NCBI RefSeq assembly: GCF_000177195.2
Contig: NC_015953.1
Location: 6,944,001 to 7,008,000 of the forward strand
Direction: 5' to 3'
Source: Streptomyces sp. SirexAA-E
Lineage (GTDB): Bacteria > Actinomycetota > Actinomycetes > Streptomycetales > Streptomycetaceae
Length of the DNA stretch: 64,000 nucleotides
This document shows positions 1 through 17,260 of this stretch, piece by piece (the first letter of the stretch is position 1; every line of letters begins with the position of its first letter). Below the pieces are notes generated by a model that saw only the letters and a program-made list of their open reading frames with translations, had not been told where the DNA came from and did not search any database. The position numbers and the translations under genes are program-made.

Positions 1-7780
<7,780 letters not shown>

Positions 7781-7791
<11 letters not shown>

Positions 7792-9469
7792 CGGCCCCAC
7801 CGACTGGAACGACCGCGAGCGCGCACCGGGCACGCCCCCACGGGTCATCGTCATCGGCGCGGGCGTGGCCGGCCTGTCCACCGGCTGCTACGCCCAGATG
7901 AGCGGCGCCCGGACCCGGATCCTCGAGAAGCACGTGCTGCCCGGCGGCTGCTGCACCGCCTGGTCGCGCGACGGCTACCTCTTCGACTACTGCATCGAAT
8001 GGCTGATCGGTACCGCTCCCGGCAACGACGCCCACCAGGTGTGGCGTGAACTGGGCGCGTTCGACGGCAAGACGATGACCAACTTCGAGCTCTTCAACAA
8101 GGTCGAGGACGCGAGCGGCCGGTCGGTGACGTTCTACAACGACCCGGACCGCCTCGAAGCCCATCTCCTGGAGGTCTCGCCCGCCGACTCCGCGCCCGTC
8201 CGGGCGTTCACCCGCGACCTGAGGCGGTTCACCGGGATCGACCTGTACCCGTTCCTGACCGCGCCCCCGCTGCGCACCGTACGGGAGAGGGCCGCTCTGC
8301 TGCGCACGGTCCTGCCCGCCTTCCGGCTGTTCTGGCGCACCGCCGCGACCCCGATGCACACCTTCGCCGACACCTTCCAGGACCCGCTCCTGCGCCAGGC
8401 CTTCCGCAACATCTTCTTCCAGGACCCGGAAGGCTTCCCCCTCCTGCCGTACCTCTTCAACATGGCAGCCGCCCACCACGGCAACGCCGGCTTCCCGCAG
8501 GGCGGTTCGCTGGGCCTGGCCCGGTCCGTCGAGGAGCGCTACCTGGGCCTCGGCGGCACGGTCACCTACCGGGCCCGCGCGGAGAAGGTCCTGGTGGAGA
8601 ACGGCCGGGCGATCGGCGTCGAGCTCAGGAACGGCAGGCGCTACTTCGCCGAGCACATCGTGTCGGCCTGCGACGGCCACACCACGGTGTACAAGCTGCT
8701 GGGCGGCCGGTACACCGGGCCCCGGATCGAGAAGCTGTACGGCGACCTGATCGAACGCCCCGGCACCCTCTTCCCGGCGGTCGTGTCCGCCTTCGTCGGC
8801 ATCCGGGGCCCGTTCGGCGAGGAGGAGGCGCACAGCACCACCCACCTGCTGTCCGCCGAGGACGCGGCCGAGCTGCCCGGCGCCCTGCAGAACAGCCTGG
8901 TCGTGCAGGTGCGGTCCCGCTACTCCGACGGATTCGCGCCGCCCGGCCACAGCGTCGTGCACTGCACCTACTTCAGCGACTTCGCCTACTGGAAGGAGCT
9001 GCGCACCAGGGACCGCAAGGAGTACCGGGCCCGCAAACGCCAGGTGGCCGCCTTCGTCCGCCGCTTCCTGGAGCGCCGTACCCCCGGGCTCGCCGGCCGC
9101 GTCGAACTCGTCGACGTGGCCTCGCCCGCCACCACGCACCGGTACACCGGCAACCACGACGGTTCGATCCTGGCCTGGAAGGCCTTCTCCGACGCCGACG
9201 ACGTCGCGGCCCGGCTGGTCGGCAAGGACCGCATGCGCCTGCCCGGGCTGAGCGGCTTCTCCATGGCCGGCCAGTGGGTCGGCATGGGCGGCCTGATCCG
9301 CGCCGCGTCCACGGGCCGCTTCGCCACCCAGTACCTCTGCCGCGAACTGGGCCTGGAGTTCCGCGCGTGGGAGAGCGACGGCACCGCCGCCGAACCCTGG
9401 CATCCGGGGAAGCTGGGGCATCTGCCTCAGCTCGACCGCTGGTCCGCACGGGAGGGAACCGGCTCATGA
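7781..9469 (+). CDS. ftdC: FAD-dependent phytoene-desaturase-like oxidoreductase (PTM ring formation)
   Basis: A 562-residue flavoprotein of the phytoene desaturase/CrtISO superfamily. An N-terminal dinucleotide-binding motif (VIGAGVAGL, residues about 24-32) is followed by a glutamate-lysine stretch and the family signature LPGGCCTAW; the C-terminal FAD-contact region is MGGLIRAAST. In PTM clusters such enzymes act in reductive cyclisation of the polyene tetramate to make the fused carbocycles. The ATG lies inside the last codons of ftdB and the stop forms an ATGA with ftdD, so the three are translationally coupled. It is clearly paralogous to its neighbour ftdD (same length class and shared GGCCTAW and GNDAHQVW/GNEMHQIW motifs). 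Which ring each one closes cannot be told from sequence by eye. Confidence 0.9.
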
Positions 9470-11235
9470 CCGAGGAGAAGAGCAGCACCGAGCCGGGGGG
9501 CTCCGGCAGCCCCAGAGAGACGATGATCATCATCGGCGCGGGTCTCGGAGGACTGTCCACGGGGTGCTACGCGCAGATGAACGGCTACCGCACCCAGGTC
9601 CTGGAGATGCACGAACTGCCCGGCGGCTGCTGCACGGCCTGGGACCGCGGCGGCTTCACCCTCGACTGCTGCGTCAGCTGGCTCCTCGGAAGCGGTCCCG
9701 GCAACGAGATGCACCAGATCTGGCTGGAACTGGGCGCACTGCAGGGCAAGGAGGTGCGCCACTTCGACGTGTTCAACATCGTGCGCGGCCAGGACGGCAG
9801 GGCCGTCCACTTCTACTCCGACCCCGACCGGCTGGAGGCGCACCTCATCGAACTCTCACCGGCCGACGCCAGGACGGTGCGCACGTTCTGCTCCCAGCTG
9901 CGCACCTTCCGCAAGGCGCTGGCCGTCTACCCCTTCCTCAAGCCCGTCGGCCTGATGAGCCGTACGGAGCGCTGGCGGATGCTCGCGTCGTTCCTCCCCT
10001 ACTTCAACGCCGTCCGCACCACCATCAGCGTCCTGATGACCGACTTCTCGGCCCGCTTCAAGGACCCGCTGCTGCGCGAGGCGTTCAACTTCATTCTGTA
10101 CGAGAAGCACCCGGCCTTCCCGGTACTGCCGTTCCACTTCCAGCTCGCCTCGCACGCCAATCTCTCGGCCGGCGTGCCCGAGGGCGGCTCGCTGGGGCTG
10201 GCCGAGTCGATCGAGCGCCGCTACCGACGTCTCGGCGGCGAGGTCTCGTACAACACGAAGGTCGAGACCGTGATCGTCGAGGACGACCGCGCCGTGGGCG
10301 TCAGGCTCAGCGACGGACGGGAGCTGCGCGCGGACATCGTGGTGTCGGCCTGCGACGGATACACCACGACCATGAAGTTCCTGGGCGGCCGCTATCTCGA
10401 CGACACCTACCGGCGCCTCTACACCCGGACCATCCAGGAACCCGGCATGGTCTTCCCCGGCTACTTCACCCTCTTCCTCGGCCTCTCCCGGCCGTTCCCC
10501 GAGGGCGATCCCTGCACGACCTACCTGCTCGACGAGGCCACGGCGGCCGAACTCACCGGCATCCGCCACGCGAGCATCAACGTCCAGTTCCGCAGCCGCC
10601 ATTACCCGGAGCTCTCACCCAGCGGGACCACCGTCGTCTACGCCACCTACTTCTGCGACATCGCCCCGTGGCGGGCCCTGGACGAAGGCCCGGAGCAGCT
10701 CACCCGGACCCGCGGCGGCGAGGAACTCCACACCCTGCCCGTGCGGCACGGACGCGGCTACTACGCCGCCAAACGACGGGCGAGGGAAGCGCTCGTGGAC
10801 TTCCTGGAAGAGCGATTCCCCGGCATCCGGGACGCGATCGTCGTCCGCGACGTCTCCAGCCCCCTCACCCAGGTCCGCTACACGGGCAACTACGACGGCA
10901 CGGTCCTCGGCTGGCAGCCGTTCGTGGAGAGCGGGGAGACACTGGAGGAGCTGATCAAGAAGAACGGCCCCACCCTGCCCGGACTGCGCAACTTCTACCA
11001 GTCCGGCGTATGGGCCACCACCGGCGGGCTGATCCGGGCCGCCGCCGCCGGACGCCACGTCATGCAGTTCGTCTGCCGCGACGACGGCCGGCCTTTCACC
11101 GCGTCGGTGGACCGCACCGCGCCCCCGCCGACCCACCGCGTCATCCCCGTACCGGCACGCCCCGACCCCCGCTCCACGGACGGGCGGCGGACCACCAGCG
11201 CACGGACGACAGGGAAAGCAGGAAAGACGACATGA
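9466..11235 (+). CDS. ftdD: Second phytoene-desaturase-like oxidoreductase (PTM ring formation)
   Basis: A 589-residue FAD-dependent oxidoreductase paralogous to ftdC. The Rossmann motif is IIGAGLGGLSTGCYAQMNGY near residue 25, then LPGGCCTAW; the C-terminal conserved patch is TTGGLIRAAAAGR. An in-frame ATG exists at 9274, but the start at 9466 is chosen because it forms ATGA with the ftdC stop, has GGAGGGA at 9451-9457, and gives the usual N-terminus just before the FAD motif. The C-terminal 50 residues are Pro/Arg/Thr-rich and probably disordered. Two such enzymes plus an ADH-type enzyme is the arrangement known for frontalamide/HSAF-like clusters with three fused rings; the final ring pattern of this product is an inference. 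Confidence 0.9.
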   Translation: MTEEKSSTEPGGSGSPRETMIIIGAGLGGLSTGCYAQMNGYRTQVLEMHELPGGCCTAWDRGGFTLDCCVSWLLGSGPGNEMHQIWLELGALQGKEVRHFDVFNIVRGQDGRAVHFYSDPDRLEAHLIELSPADARTVRTFCSQLRTFRKALAVYPFLKPVGLMSRTERWRMLASFLPYFNAVRTTISVLMTDFSARFKDPLLREAFNFILYEKHPAFPVLPFHFQLASHANLSAGVPEGGSLGLAESIERRYRRLGGEVSYNTKVETVIVEDDRAVGVRLSDGRELRADIVVSACDGYTTTMKFLGGRYLDDTYRRLYTRTIQEPGMVFPGYFTLFLGLSRPFPEGDPCTTYLLDEATAAELTGIRHASINVQFRSRHYPELSPSGTTVVYATYFCDIAPWRALDEGPEQLTRTRGGEELHTLPVRHGRGYYAAKRRAREALVDFLEERFPGIRDAIVVRDVSSPLTQVRYTGNYDGTVLGWQPFVESGETLEELIKKNGPTLPGLRNFYQSGVWATTGGLIRAAAAGRHVMQFVCRDDGRPFTASVDRTAPPPTHRVIPVPARPDPRSTDGRRTTSARTTGKAGKTT

Positions 11236-12287
11236 AGATCAAGAAGTGGGTGGTCCGCGAGCACGTCGAGGGCGTGCCCGACGTGGACCGCGTCTACGAG
11301 AAGGTCGTCGAGGACCTCGACGTGGACCTGGCCCCCGACGAGATGCTCCTGCGCACGCTCTACGTGTCGGTCGACCCCTACCTCCAGGGCATCGCCCTGG
11401 ACACCCCGCTCGGTGCCCACATGGGGGCCGACTCGGTCATGGAGGTGTTGGAGGCCGGGCCGCTCGCCGCCCACCGCGCCGGCGACCTGGTCCAGGGATT
11501 CGGCGGCTGGCGCTCCCATGTGGTCAGCACGGGCGCCGCCGAGCTCTGGCAGACCGGCACCTTTCCCATGGTCTTCCCCGCCTACCGCAGGCTGGACCCC
11601 GGCCGGTACGACGACGCCCTGCCGCTCGAGACCGCCCTGAGCGTGATGGGAGGCCCCGGGATGACGGCCTGGGGGACCCTCACCAAGTACATGACGGTCA
11701 GGCCCGGCGACACCTTCGTCATCAGCGGGGCGTCCGGCGCGGTGGGCGCGCTCGTCGGCCAGCTGGCCGCCCTCGCGGGCGCCCGGGTCGTCGGGACCAC
11801 CTCCTCCCCGCAGAAGGCGGACTACCTCACGGGACTCGGCTTCGACACGGTCCTCACCTACCGGCACGGAGACAGCGCCGACACCGTCGGGAAGGCGCTC
11901 GCGCGCGCCGCCCCGGACGGCATCGACCGGTACTTCGACAACCTGGGCGGCACCGTCACCGACGCGGTGTTCCCGATGCTCAACATCGGCAGCCAGGTGG
12001 CCGTGTGCTGGCAGTGGGCGACCCAGGTCGGCAACGAGGGCGTCGGGCCGCGGCTCCTGCCGTACCTCATGTTCCCGCGCGCGACCGTACGGGGGATCTT
12101 CTCGCTGGAGTGGTTCACCGAACAGAACTGGCAGGCCCTCCACACCGAGCTGGGCGGCCTGGTCCGGCGCGGCGAGGTCGTCTTCGACCACACCGTCCAC
12201 CACGGCTTCGACGCCATCCCCACCGCCTACGACAGCCTCTACCGCGACCGCGAGGTCAACCGCGGAAAGGTGCTCGTCGAACTCTGA
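11232..12287 (+). CDS. ftdE: Zinc-free medium-chain reductase (PTM cluster)
   Basis: A 351-residue NADP-dependent medium-chain dehydrogenase/reductase of the prostaglandin/curcumin reductase type. The N-terminal catalytic fold contains LRTLYVSVDPYLQG, and the Rossmann part has the motif ASGAVGALVGQLAALAGARV near residues 165-185, followed by FDNLGGTVTDAVFPMLN. No zinc-binding cysteine set is present. The ATG overlaps the ftdD stop as ATGA. In frontalamide and HSAF clusters the equivalent enzyme forms the last ring of the 5-5-6 system by reductive cyclisation, so its presence suggests a tricyclic PTM. A second, separate member of this family is at 39889-40914. Confidence 0.88.
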   Translation: MKIKKWVVREHVEGVPDVDRVYEKVVEDLDVDLAPDEMLLRTLYVSVDPYLQGIALDTPLGAHMGADSVMEVLEAGPLAAHRAGDLVQGFGGWRSHVVSTGAAELWQTGTFPMVFPAYRRLDPGRYDDALPLETALSVMGGPGMTAWGTLTKYMTVRPGDTFVISGASGAVGALVGQLAALAGARVVGTTSSPQKADYLTGLGFDTVLTYRHGDSADTVGKALARAAPDGIDRYFDNLGGTVTDAVFPMLNIGSQVAVCWQWATQVGNEGVGPRLLPYLMFPRATVRGIFSLEWFTEQNWQALHTELGGLVRRGEVVFDHTVHHGFDAIPTAYDSLYRDREVNRGKVLVEL

Positions 12288-12335
12288 CCGCCACGCCCCC
12301 TCGACGAACCCCACCGGCACGGCCAAGGAGGCACA

Positions 12336-13541
12336 GTGACCACCGCCGAACACCCGCCCCCCGGCTCCGCAGCCCCGGCTCACGTCCCGATGCACTGCCT
12401 GCACTTCGAAAAACCGGGCCCGCCCCGCCCCACCGAACTCCCCGACGGATCCCCCGCCTGGCTGGTCAGCCGCTACCCCGACGTCCGGCAGGTGCTCTCC
12501 GACCCCCGCTTCGGCCGGGCGCGGCTGTACGCGGACGAGGCCCCCTCCCTCTTCGACGCGCCCGACATCGTGAACAACCCCGACCTGATGTTCAACCAGG
12601 ACGGGCCCGACCACCTGAGGCTGCGCCGCACCCTGCGCCGCGCCTTCACCCCGCGGGCGGTCGCCCGCTGGCGGCCGTGGATCACCGAGATCGTGGAGCA
12701 GCTCCTCGACGGAATGGCGCGGGAGCCGCGGCCGGCCGACGTGGTGGAGACGTTCACCTTCCCGCTGCCGGTGGCCGTCATCAGCCGGCTGATGGGGCTC
12801 GACCCGTCCGTCCGGGGCCGGCTGCGCCACTGGACCGAACACGCCTTCTCGGACGGCTCCCACGAAGGGGAGCAGGTGGAGTCGGTCCTGCGGGAGTTCA
12901 GCGCGTTCGGAGCCGCACTCCTCGACGAGCGGCGCCGGGCTCCCGGTGACGACCTGATCAGCGGCCTCGTCCGCGCGGCCGACGAAGAGGGCGACATCCC
13001 CGAGGCACAACTGGTGAGCCTGGTGTGCGGCCTGGTCGTCGGCGGCCACGACAGCACGATGACCATGCTCGGCAACGGACTCCTCTACCTCCTGGGAGAA
13101 CGGCCCGACGCCTGGCGCCGGCTGGGCACCGACGAGGAGGCGGCCGGGACGGTGGCGGACCGGCTGATCCACCTCGTCCCGCTGGGGGACGACCGGGGCT
13201 CGGCACGTCACGCCTCGGCGCAGGCGGTGATCGGCGGGGTGACGATCCCGGCCGGAGCCGTCGTCCTCGCGGACTGCGGCATGGCCAACCGCGACCCGGA
13301 CGTCTTCCCGAGCCGCCTGGCCGACGGGCTCTTCACCCCGCTGGAGGCGCCCACCCTCTCCTTCGGGGCGGGAGCCCACTACTGCCTCGGCGCGTGGCTG
13401 GCCCGGGTAGAGCTCCAGATCGCCCTGCACCGCCTGGCCGCCCGCTTCCCGGACCTGCGCCTCGCGGAACCGGTGGACGCCGTCACGTGGCGTACCGGCA
13501 GCACCTCCCGGAGCCCGCAGAGCCTCAGGGTGACCTGGTAG
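12336..13541 (+). CDS. ftdF: Cytochrome P450 of the PTM cluster with unusual K-helix
   Basis: A 401-residue bacterial class I P450. The GTG start is preceded by AAGGAGG at 12325-12331. The I-helix reads GGHDST, and the haem-binding loop is FGAGAHYCLGAWLAR with its cysteine ligand. The last gene of the PTM set, 48 bases after ftdE; PTM P450s add late oxidations to the macrolactam. The odd feature is the K-helix: where P450s carry ExxR in a VEELLR-like context, this protein has VADRLIHLVP, so both Glu and Arg are replaced (Arg and His). The reading is clear at 13154-13171 and the rest of the protein is intact. Function could be normal, altered or lost; see findings. Confidence 0.87.
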   Translation: MTTAEHPPPGSAAPAHVPMHCLHFEKPGPPRPTELPDGSPAWLVSRYPDVRQVLSDPRFGRARLYADEAPSLFDAPDIVNNPDLMFNQDGPDHLRLRRTLRRAFTPRAVARWRPWITEIVEQLLDGMAREPRPADVVETFTFPLPVAVISRLMGLDPSVRGRLRHWTEHAFSDGSHEGEQVESVLREFSAFGAALLDERRRAPGDDLISGLVRAADEEGDIPEAQLVSLVCGLVVGGHDSTMTMLGNGLLYLLGERPDAWRRLGTDEEAAGTVADRLIHLVPLGDDRGSARHASAQAVIGGVTIPAGAVVLADCGMANRDPDVFPSRLADGLFTPLEAPTLSFGAGAHYCLGAWLARVELQIALHRLAARFPDLRLAEPVDAVTWRTGSTSRSPQSLRVTW

Positions 13542-13573
13542 CCGCCCACCGCCCGACCGTCGCCCCGCGCACG

Positions 13574-13605
13574 GCGCTCCCGGTGGACAGGCCCACCGGG
13601 AGCGC
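13574..13605. terminator. Strong hairpin between convergent ftdF and ADH genes
   Basis: A perfect 13-bp stem (gcgctcccggtgg at 13574-13586 with its complement at 13593-13605) around a 6-base loop. It sits 32 bases after the ftdF stop and 6 bases before the stop of the minus-strand ADH gene, so it can end transcription from both sides. Confidence 0.75.
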
Positions 13606-13611
13606 GCGGGA

Positions 13612-14649
13612 TCAGGGGGTGACCAGGACCTTCAGCGCCCGGCGCTCGTCCATCGCCCGGTAGCCGTCCGCAACCCGCTCCAGCGGCACGGCGCGGTCGA
13701 AGACCCGGCCGGGATCGACCGTGCCGTCCAGGACGGCGGGCAGCAGCTCGTCGATGTACGCCCGTACCGGCGCGGGCCCTCCGGTCAGGGTGACGTTCGG
13801 CCCGAAGAGGCTGCCGAAGCCCACCGGGGCGTCCTCGTACTGCGGCACGCCGACCCGGCTGATCACTCCACCGGGGCGGACGGCGCCGACGGCCGTCTCG
13901 TACGCCGGCATGTGCCCGACGGCCTCCAGGACCGCGCGGGTGCCGTGGCCGCCGGTCAGGTCCCGGACCTTCGCGACGCCCTCGTCACCGCGCTCGGCGA
14001 CGACGTCGGTGGCGCCGAACTCGCGGCCGAGGTCGGTGCGGTCCTTGTGGCGGCCCATGAGGATGATCCGTTCCGCGCCGAGCTGCTTCGCCGACAGCAC
14101 CGCCAGGAGGCCCACAGCCCCGTCGCCGATGACGGTCACGCTGTCACCGGGCCGGACGCCGGCCTGCTTCGCCGCGTGGTGGCCGGTGCCGTAGACATCG
14201 GCCAGGGTCAGCAGCGACGGCAGCAGCGCCGCGTCCACACCTGCCGGCAGCCTCACCAGTGTGCCCTGTGCCTGCGGCACGCGTACGGCCTCGGCCTGGC
14301 ACCCGCCGGTACCCCCGGCGGCGAAGAAGCCGCCCTGGGGGCAGGAGGTGTGCAGGCCCTCACGGCAGTACGGGCAGGTGTTGTCCGCGAAGGCGAAGGG
14401 GGAGACCACCAGGTCGCCCCGGCTCAGCCCGGACACCTCGGAACCGAGCTCCTCCACGACGCCGAGGAACTCGTGCCCCATCGGCGCCGGGCCGTCGGCA
14501 GCGGCCATCGCGTGGAAGGGGTGCAGGTCGCTGCCGCACACACAGGAGCGCAGGATGCGCACGACGGCGTCGGTCGGCTTCTCGATCACCGGGTCCGGCG
14601 CGTCCTGGACGCGTATGTCTCCGGCTTCGTACAGGAATGCTGCCCGCAT
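13612..14649 (-). CDS. Zinc-dependent alcohol dehydrogenase
   Basis: A 345-residue zinc-type medium-chain dehydrogenase. Catalytic zinc ligands are visible as Cys38 in CVCGSD and His59-Glu60 in GHEFLG. The structural zinc loop reads ADNTCPYCREGLHTSC, with Asp in place of the first Cys. The cofactor-binding stretch is VIGDGAVGLLAVLSAKQLGA. The C-terminus (MDERRALKVLV) is typical of the family. It is transcribed toward the PTM cluster and probably forms a minus-strand group with the quinone-oxidoreductase-like and cupin genes upstream. Substrate is unknown. Confidence 0.85.
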   Translation of the reverse strand: MRAAFLYEAGDIRVQDAPDPVIEKPTDAVVRILRSCVCGSDLHPFHAMAAADGPAPMGHEFLGVVEELGSEVSGLSRGDLVVSPFAFADNTCPYCREGLHTSCPQGGFFAAGGTGGCQAEAVRVPQAQGTLVRLPAGVDAALLPSLLTLADVYGTGHHAAKQAGVRPGDSVTVIGDGAVGLLAVLSAKQLGAERIILMGRHKDRTDLGREFGATDVVAERGDEGVAKVRDLTGGHGTRAVLEAVGHMPAYETAVGAVRPGGVISRVGVPQYEDAPVGFGSLFGPNVTLTGGPAPVRAYIDELLPAVLDGTVDPGRVFDRAVPLERVADGYRAMDERRALKVLVTP

Positions 14650-14739
14650 GGGGACGGCTCGCTCTCTGTCGCGTTCGAAACGAGGGGCCCGCCCCGGGCC
14701 GCGGCCGGGCGGGGGGCGGGCGGATGTACGAGGTCCCCG

Positions 14740-15726
14740 TCAGGGGACGGTCAGGATGATCTTTCCGTGGGGACGGTGGGAGCGGAGCCGCTGCCCTGCC
14801 TCGGCCGCGGTGGCGAACGAGTAGGTGCTGTCGACCAAGGGGCGGATCCTCCCGTCGGCGACCGCGGGCAGGAGCTGCTCACCGGCGGCGGCGATCACCG
14901 CACCGAGCTCCGCGGGGCGGGTGAAACCGAAGGACACCCCGCGCACCCGCAGATGCCGGTAGGAGAGGGCGTCCAGGTCGATGGTCGAGGACGCGGTGTC
15001 CAGGCGGCCGATGTTGACCACCGCCCCGTCCACGCGGGTGGCCGGCAGACACGCGGCGAACGTCCGGCCGCCGACGTGGTCCAGGACCACGTCCGCGCCC
15101 TGGCCGCCGGTGGCGTCCAGCACTGCCCGGGTGAGGTCCTGCTCCGAGGTGACCGCGACCGTGTCCGCCCCGGCCCGTTCCAGCAGCGGGGCCTTGGCGG
15201 CGTTGCGGGTGGTGGCGACGATGCGGCCGGCGCCGAGGGCCCGGGCGGTCTGCACGCCGATCAGACCGATGCCCGAGGTCGCCGCCGTGATCAGCACCGC
15301 CTGTCCCGGTTCGTAGCCGCCGGCCATCAGGGCGCCGTGCTCGGTCAGCAGGCCGGTCGGCAGGGCGCAGGCCTCCTCGTAGCCGAGCTCGTCGGGCACG
15401 GGAAGCACGTGCCGGTGGTCGGCGACGACGTACTGGGCGAACGAGGCGGGGCTGGTCCCCATCACCCGCGCCCCCACGGCGACGGACCGCACACCGTCCC
15501 CGACGGCAGCGACCTCACCGGCACACTCGTACCCCGCCCGGTACTCGCGGCCCGTGCCCCCGGCCGTCGGATCGGCGGCCGCCAGCATGACGGGATCGGC
15601 GTTGTTCACCGACACCGCCCGGGCGCGCACCAGCACCTGCCCCGGGCCGGGCCGCGGGACCGGGATCTCACGGGCCTCCCAGTCGGGGCCGGTGCCGCCG
15701 AACAGCGCGGTCATCGTCGCGGGCAT
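14740..15726 (-). CDS. Zinc-free quinone-oxidoreductase-like MDR
   Basis: A 328-residue NADPH:quinone reductase/zeta-crystallin-like member of the medium-chain superfamily. It has the N-terminal GroES-like fold (VLVRARAVSVNNADPVML), the cofactor motif TAATSGIGLIGVQTARALGA, then VLDHVGGRTFAACLPA, and the C-terminal SHRPHGKIILTV. No zinc ligands are seen. The ATG at 15726 has AAGGAG 7 bases upstream. It lies between the Zn-ADH (90-base gap) and the cupin gene (52-base gap), all in the same direction, which suggests one small stress-type redox operon. Confidence 0.85.
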   Translation of the reverse strand: MPATMTALFGGTGPDWEAREIPVPRPGPGQVLVRARAVSVNNADPVMLAAADPTAGGTGREYRAGYECAGEVAAVGDGVRSVAVGARVMGTSPASFAQYVVADHRHVLPVPDELGYEEACALPTGLLTEHGALMAGGYEPGQAVLITAATSGIGLIGVQTARALGAGRIVATTRNAAKAPLLERAGADTVAVTSEQDLTRAVLDATGGQGADVVLDHVGGRTFAACLPATRVDGAVVNIGRLDTASSTIDLDALSYRHLRVRGVSFGFTRPAELGAVIAAAGEQLLPAVADGRIRPLVDSTYSFATAAEAGQRLRSHRPHGKIILTVP

Positions 15727-15778
15727 GGGGACTCCTTCACGTACGTGCGGGGCGCCGGGCGCCGCCGGGGCGCGGGGA

Positions 15779-16192
15779 TCAGCGGTTCCGGGTGCGGGGC
15801 CCGCCGTACTGCCCGTCGGTGACCTTCTCCAGCCAGGTGGTCTCCGGCCGGTCGTCGTCCGGGCCCTCCCACATGGCCAGATGCTGCATGAAGCGGTCGC
15901 CGGTGGCGCCGTGCCAGTGCTCCTCGCCGGGCGGACAGGCCACCGTCTCGCCGGGGTACGCCTCGAAGACGGTGCCGTCGCGCGTCCCGATCAGGGCGAC
16001 GCCCTCGACCACGTGGAGGGTCTGCCCGACCGCGTGGTGATGCCACGCCGTCCGGGCACCCGGGGAGAAGCGCACCATGTTCACCCGCATGCGCGAGGGC
16101 GCCTGACCTGCGCAGATGACATCGAACCAGACATCCCCCGTGAACCAGTCCCGGGGTGCCCTCGTGGTGGGGCCGGGCTTGACGAATTCCAT
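15779..16192 (-). CDS. Cupin-domain protein
   Basis: A 137-residue single-domain cupin. Cupin motif 1 is HHHAVGQTLHVVEG (metal-binding His residues and Glu region), and motif 2 is PGEEHWHGATGDRF. Such small cupins often bind a divalent metal and are commonly found with redox genes. The start is supported by GGAGAGG upstream. It is the first gene of the minus-strand group with the two dehydrogenases and is divergent from the XRE regulator gene, which is the obvious candidate to control it. Confidence 0.85.
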   Translation of the reverse strand: MEFVKPGPTTRAPRDWFTGDVWFDVICAGQAPSRMRVNMVRFSPGARTAWHHHAVGQTLHVVEGVALIGTRDGTVFEAYPGETVACPPGEEHWHGATGDRFMQHLAMWEGPDDDRPETTWLEKVTDGQYGGPRTRNR

Positions 16193-16247
16193 CGCGTCCC
16201 TCTCCTTCGCTCCTCTCCAGGCTCACACCACCGGGCAAAGGCGCAAA

Positions 16248-16308
16248 GGGGACAGTTTCCTCGGGGGAGCAGAACATCCTGGGACAGAACTCTCCCCCTG
16301 AGGGACAC
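16248..16308. promoter_or_regulatory. Repeated GGGACA motifs in divergent promoter region
   Basis: Three copies of GGGACA begin at 16248, 16281 and 16302; the first two extend to GGGACAG. Spacings of 33 and 21 bases are close to three and two turns of the helix. They lie between the cupin gene and the XRE regulator gene, a likely place for operator sites. Binding by that regulator is an inference. Confidence 0.35.
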
Positions 16309-16332
16309 GCGTCCGGTGCCACACTGGAATCC

Positions 16333-17199
16333 ATGAGTCCCGACGCGCACCTCAACGAACTGGGCGAGTTCCTCAAGGCCCGCCGGGCCGAACTCAGCCC
16401 CCGTACCGTCGGGCTGCCCGACAGTCCTGGCCCGCGCCGCGTCGCCGGCCTGCGCCGGGAGGAGGTGGCCCGGCTCGCGGCCATCTCCACGGACTACTAC
16501 ACGCGCCTGGAGCAGGGCCGCATGCAGGCCTCCGCCCCCGTGCTGGACTCCCTCGCCCAGGCCCTCCACCTCGATGACGACCAGCGCGGATACCTGTTCG
16601 GTCTCGCCGGGAAGGAGATCGCCCGTCCCAGGCGGCGGACACGGCAGAAGGTCCAGCCGCAGCTGCGGCGCCTGCTGGACGACCTCACCGTCACCCCGGC
16701 CGTCGTCATGGGCCGCCGCATGGACGTCATCGCCTGGAACCAGCTCGCCGCGGCGCTCATCACCGACTTCGGGAAGCTCCCGGAGAAGGACCGCAACTAC
16801 GTCCGCGTCCTCTTCACCGACCCGGCCATGCGCACCCTGTACGCCGACTGGAAGACCGTGGCCCGCACCTGCGTCGCCCAGCTGCGCATGGAGGCCGCGA
16901 AGTACCCCGACGACCCCCGCCTGACCGCGCTTGTCGGTGAACTCTCCGTGCAGGACCCGGACTTCCGTACCTGGTGGGCCGGTCACCACGTCGCGGCCCT
17001 CAACGTCGGCACCAAGACCCTGCACCACCCCGTGGCCGGCGAACTGGCCCTGGACTGGGACACCCTCACCGCCACGACCGACCCCGATCAGCAGCTCGTC
17101 ATCTGGACCGCCGAGGTCGGCGGCCCCACCCACGACGGCCTGCGCATCCTCGCCTCCTGGGCCGCCGACCAGCCCCTGACGGCGATGCCGGCCGGCTGA
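16333..17199 (+). CDS. XRE-family regulator with MmyB-like ligand-binding domain
   Basis: A 288-residue transcription factor. The N-terminal helix-turn-helix covers about residues 8-75 (FLKARRAELSPRTVGLP, LRREEVARLAAISTDYYTRLEQGR). The remainder matches the MmyB-like PAS-related domain common in Streptomyces, with DVIAWNQLAAALITDF and a WWAGHHV segment near the C-terminus. Proteins of this kind often sit next to and control a dehydrogenase or SDR gene. It is divergent from the cupin/MDR/ADH group and convergent with the SDR at 17261-18124. The start ATG has only a weak ribosome-binding site. Confidence 0.87.
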   Translation: MSPDAHLNELGEFLKARRAELSPRTVGLPDSPGPRRVAGLRREEVARLAAISTDYYTRLEQGRMQASAPVLDSLAQALHLDDDQRGYLFGLAGKEIARPRRRTRQKVQPQLRRLLDDLTVTPAVVMGRRMDVIAWNQLAAALITDFGKLPEKDRNYVRVLFTDPAMRTLYADWKTVARTCVAQLRMEAAKYPDDPRLTALVGELSVQDPDFRTWWAGHHVAALNVGTKTLHHPVAGELALDWDTLTATTDPDQQLVIWTAEVGGPTHDGLRILASWAADQPLTAMPAG

Positions 17200-17260
17200 G
17201 GTCCCCCGACCGCCGGGCACGTACACGGTCACGGCCACGCGGCGACCGCCGTCGAGACGG

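Noticed and set aside
9564..11231. Upstream extension of the ftdE frame by more than 500 codons
   Set aside because: The extension overlaps ftdD in another frame and has Arg/Pro/His-rich shadow composition; ftdE begins at the coupled ATG at 11232.
10995..13430. 811-codon minus-strand frame under ftdD-ftdF
   Set aside because: Shadow of well-supported plus-strand enzymes; no protein-like motifs.
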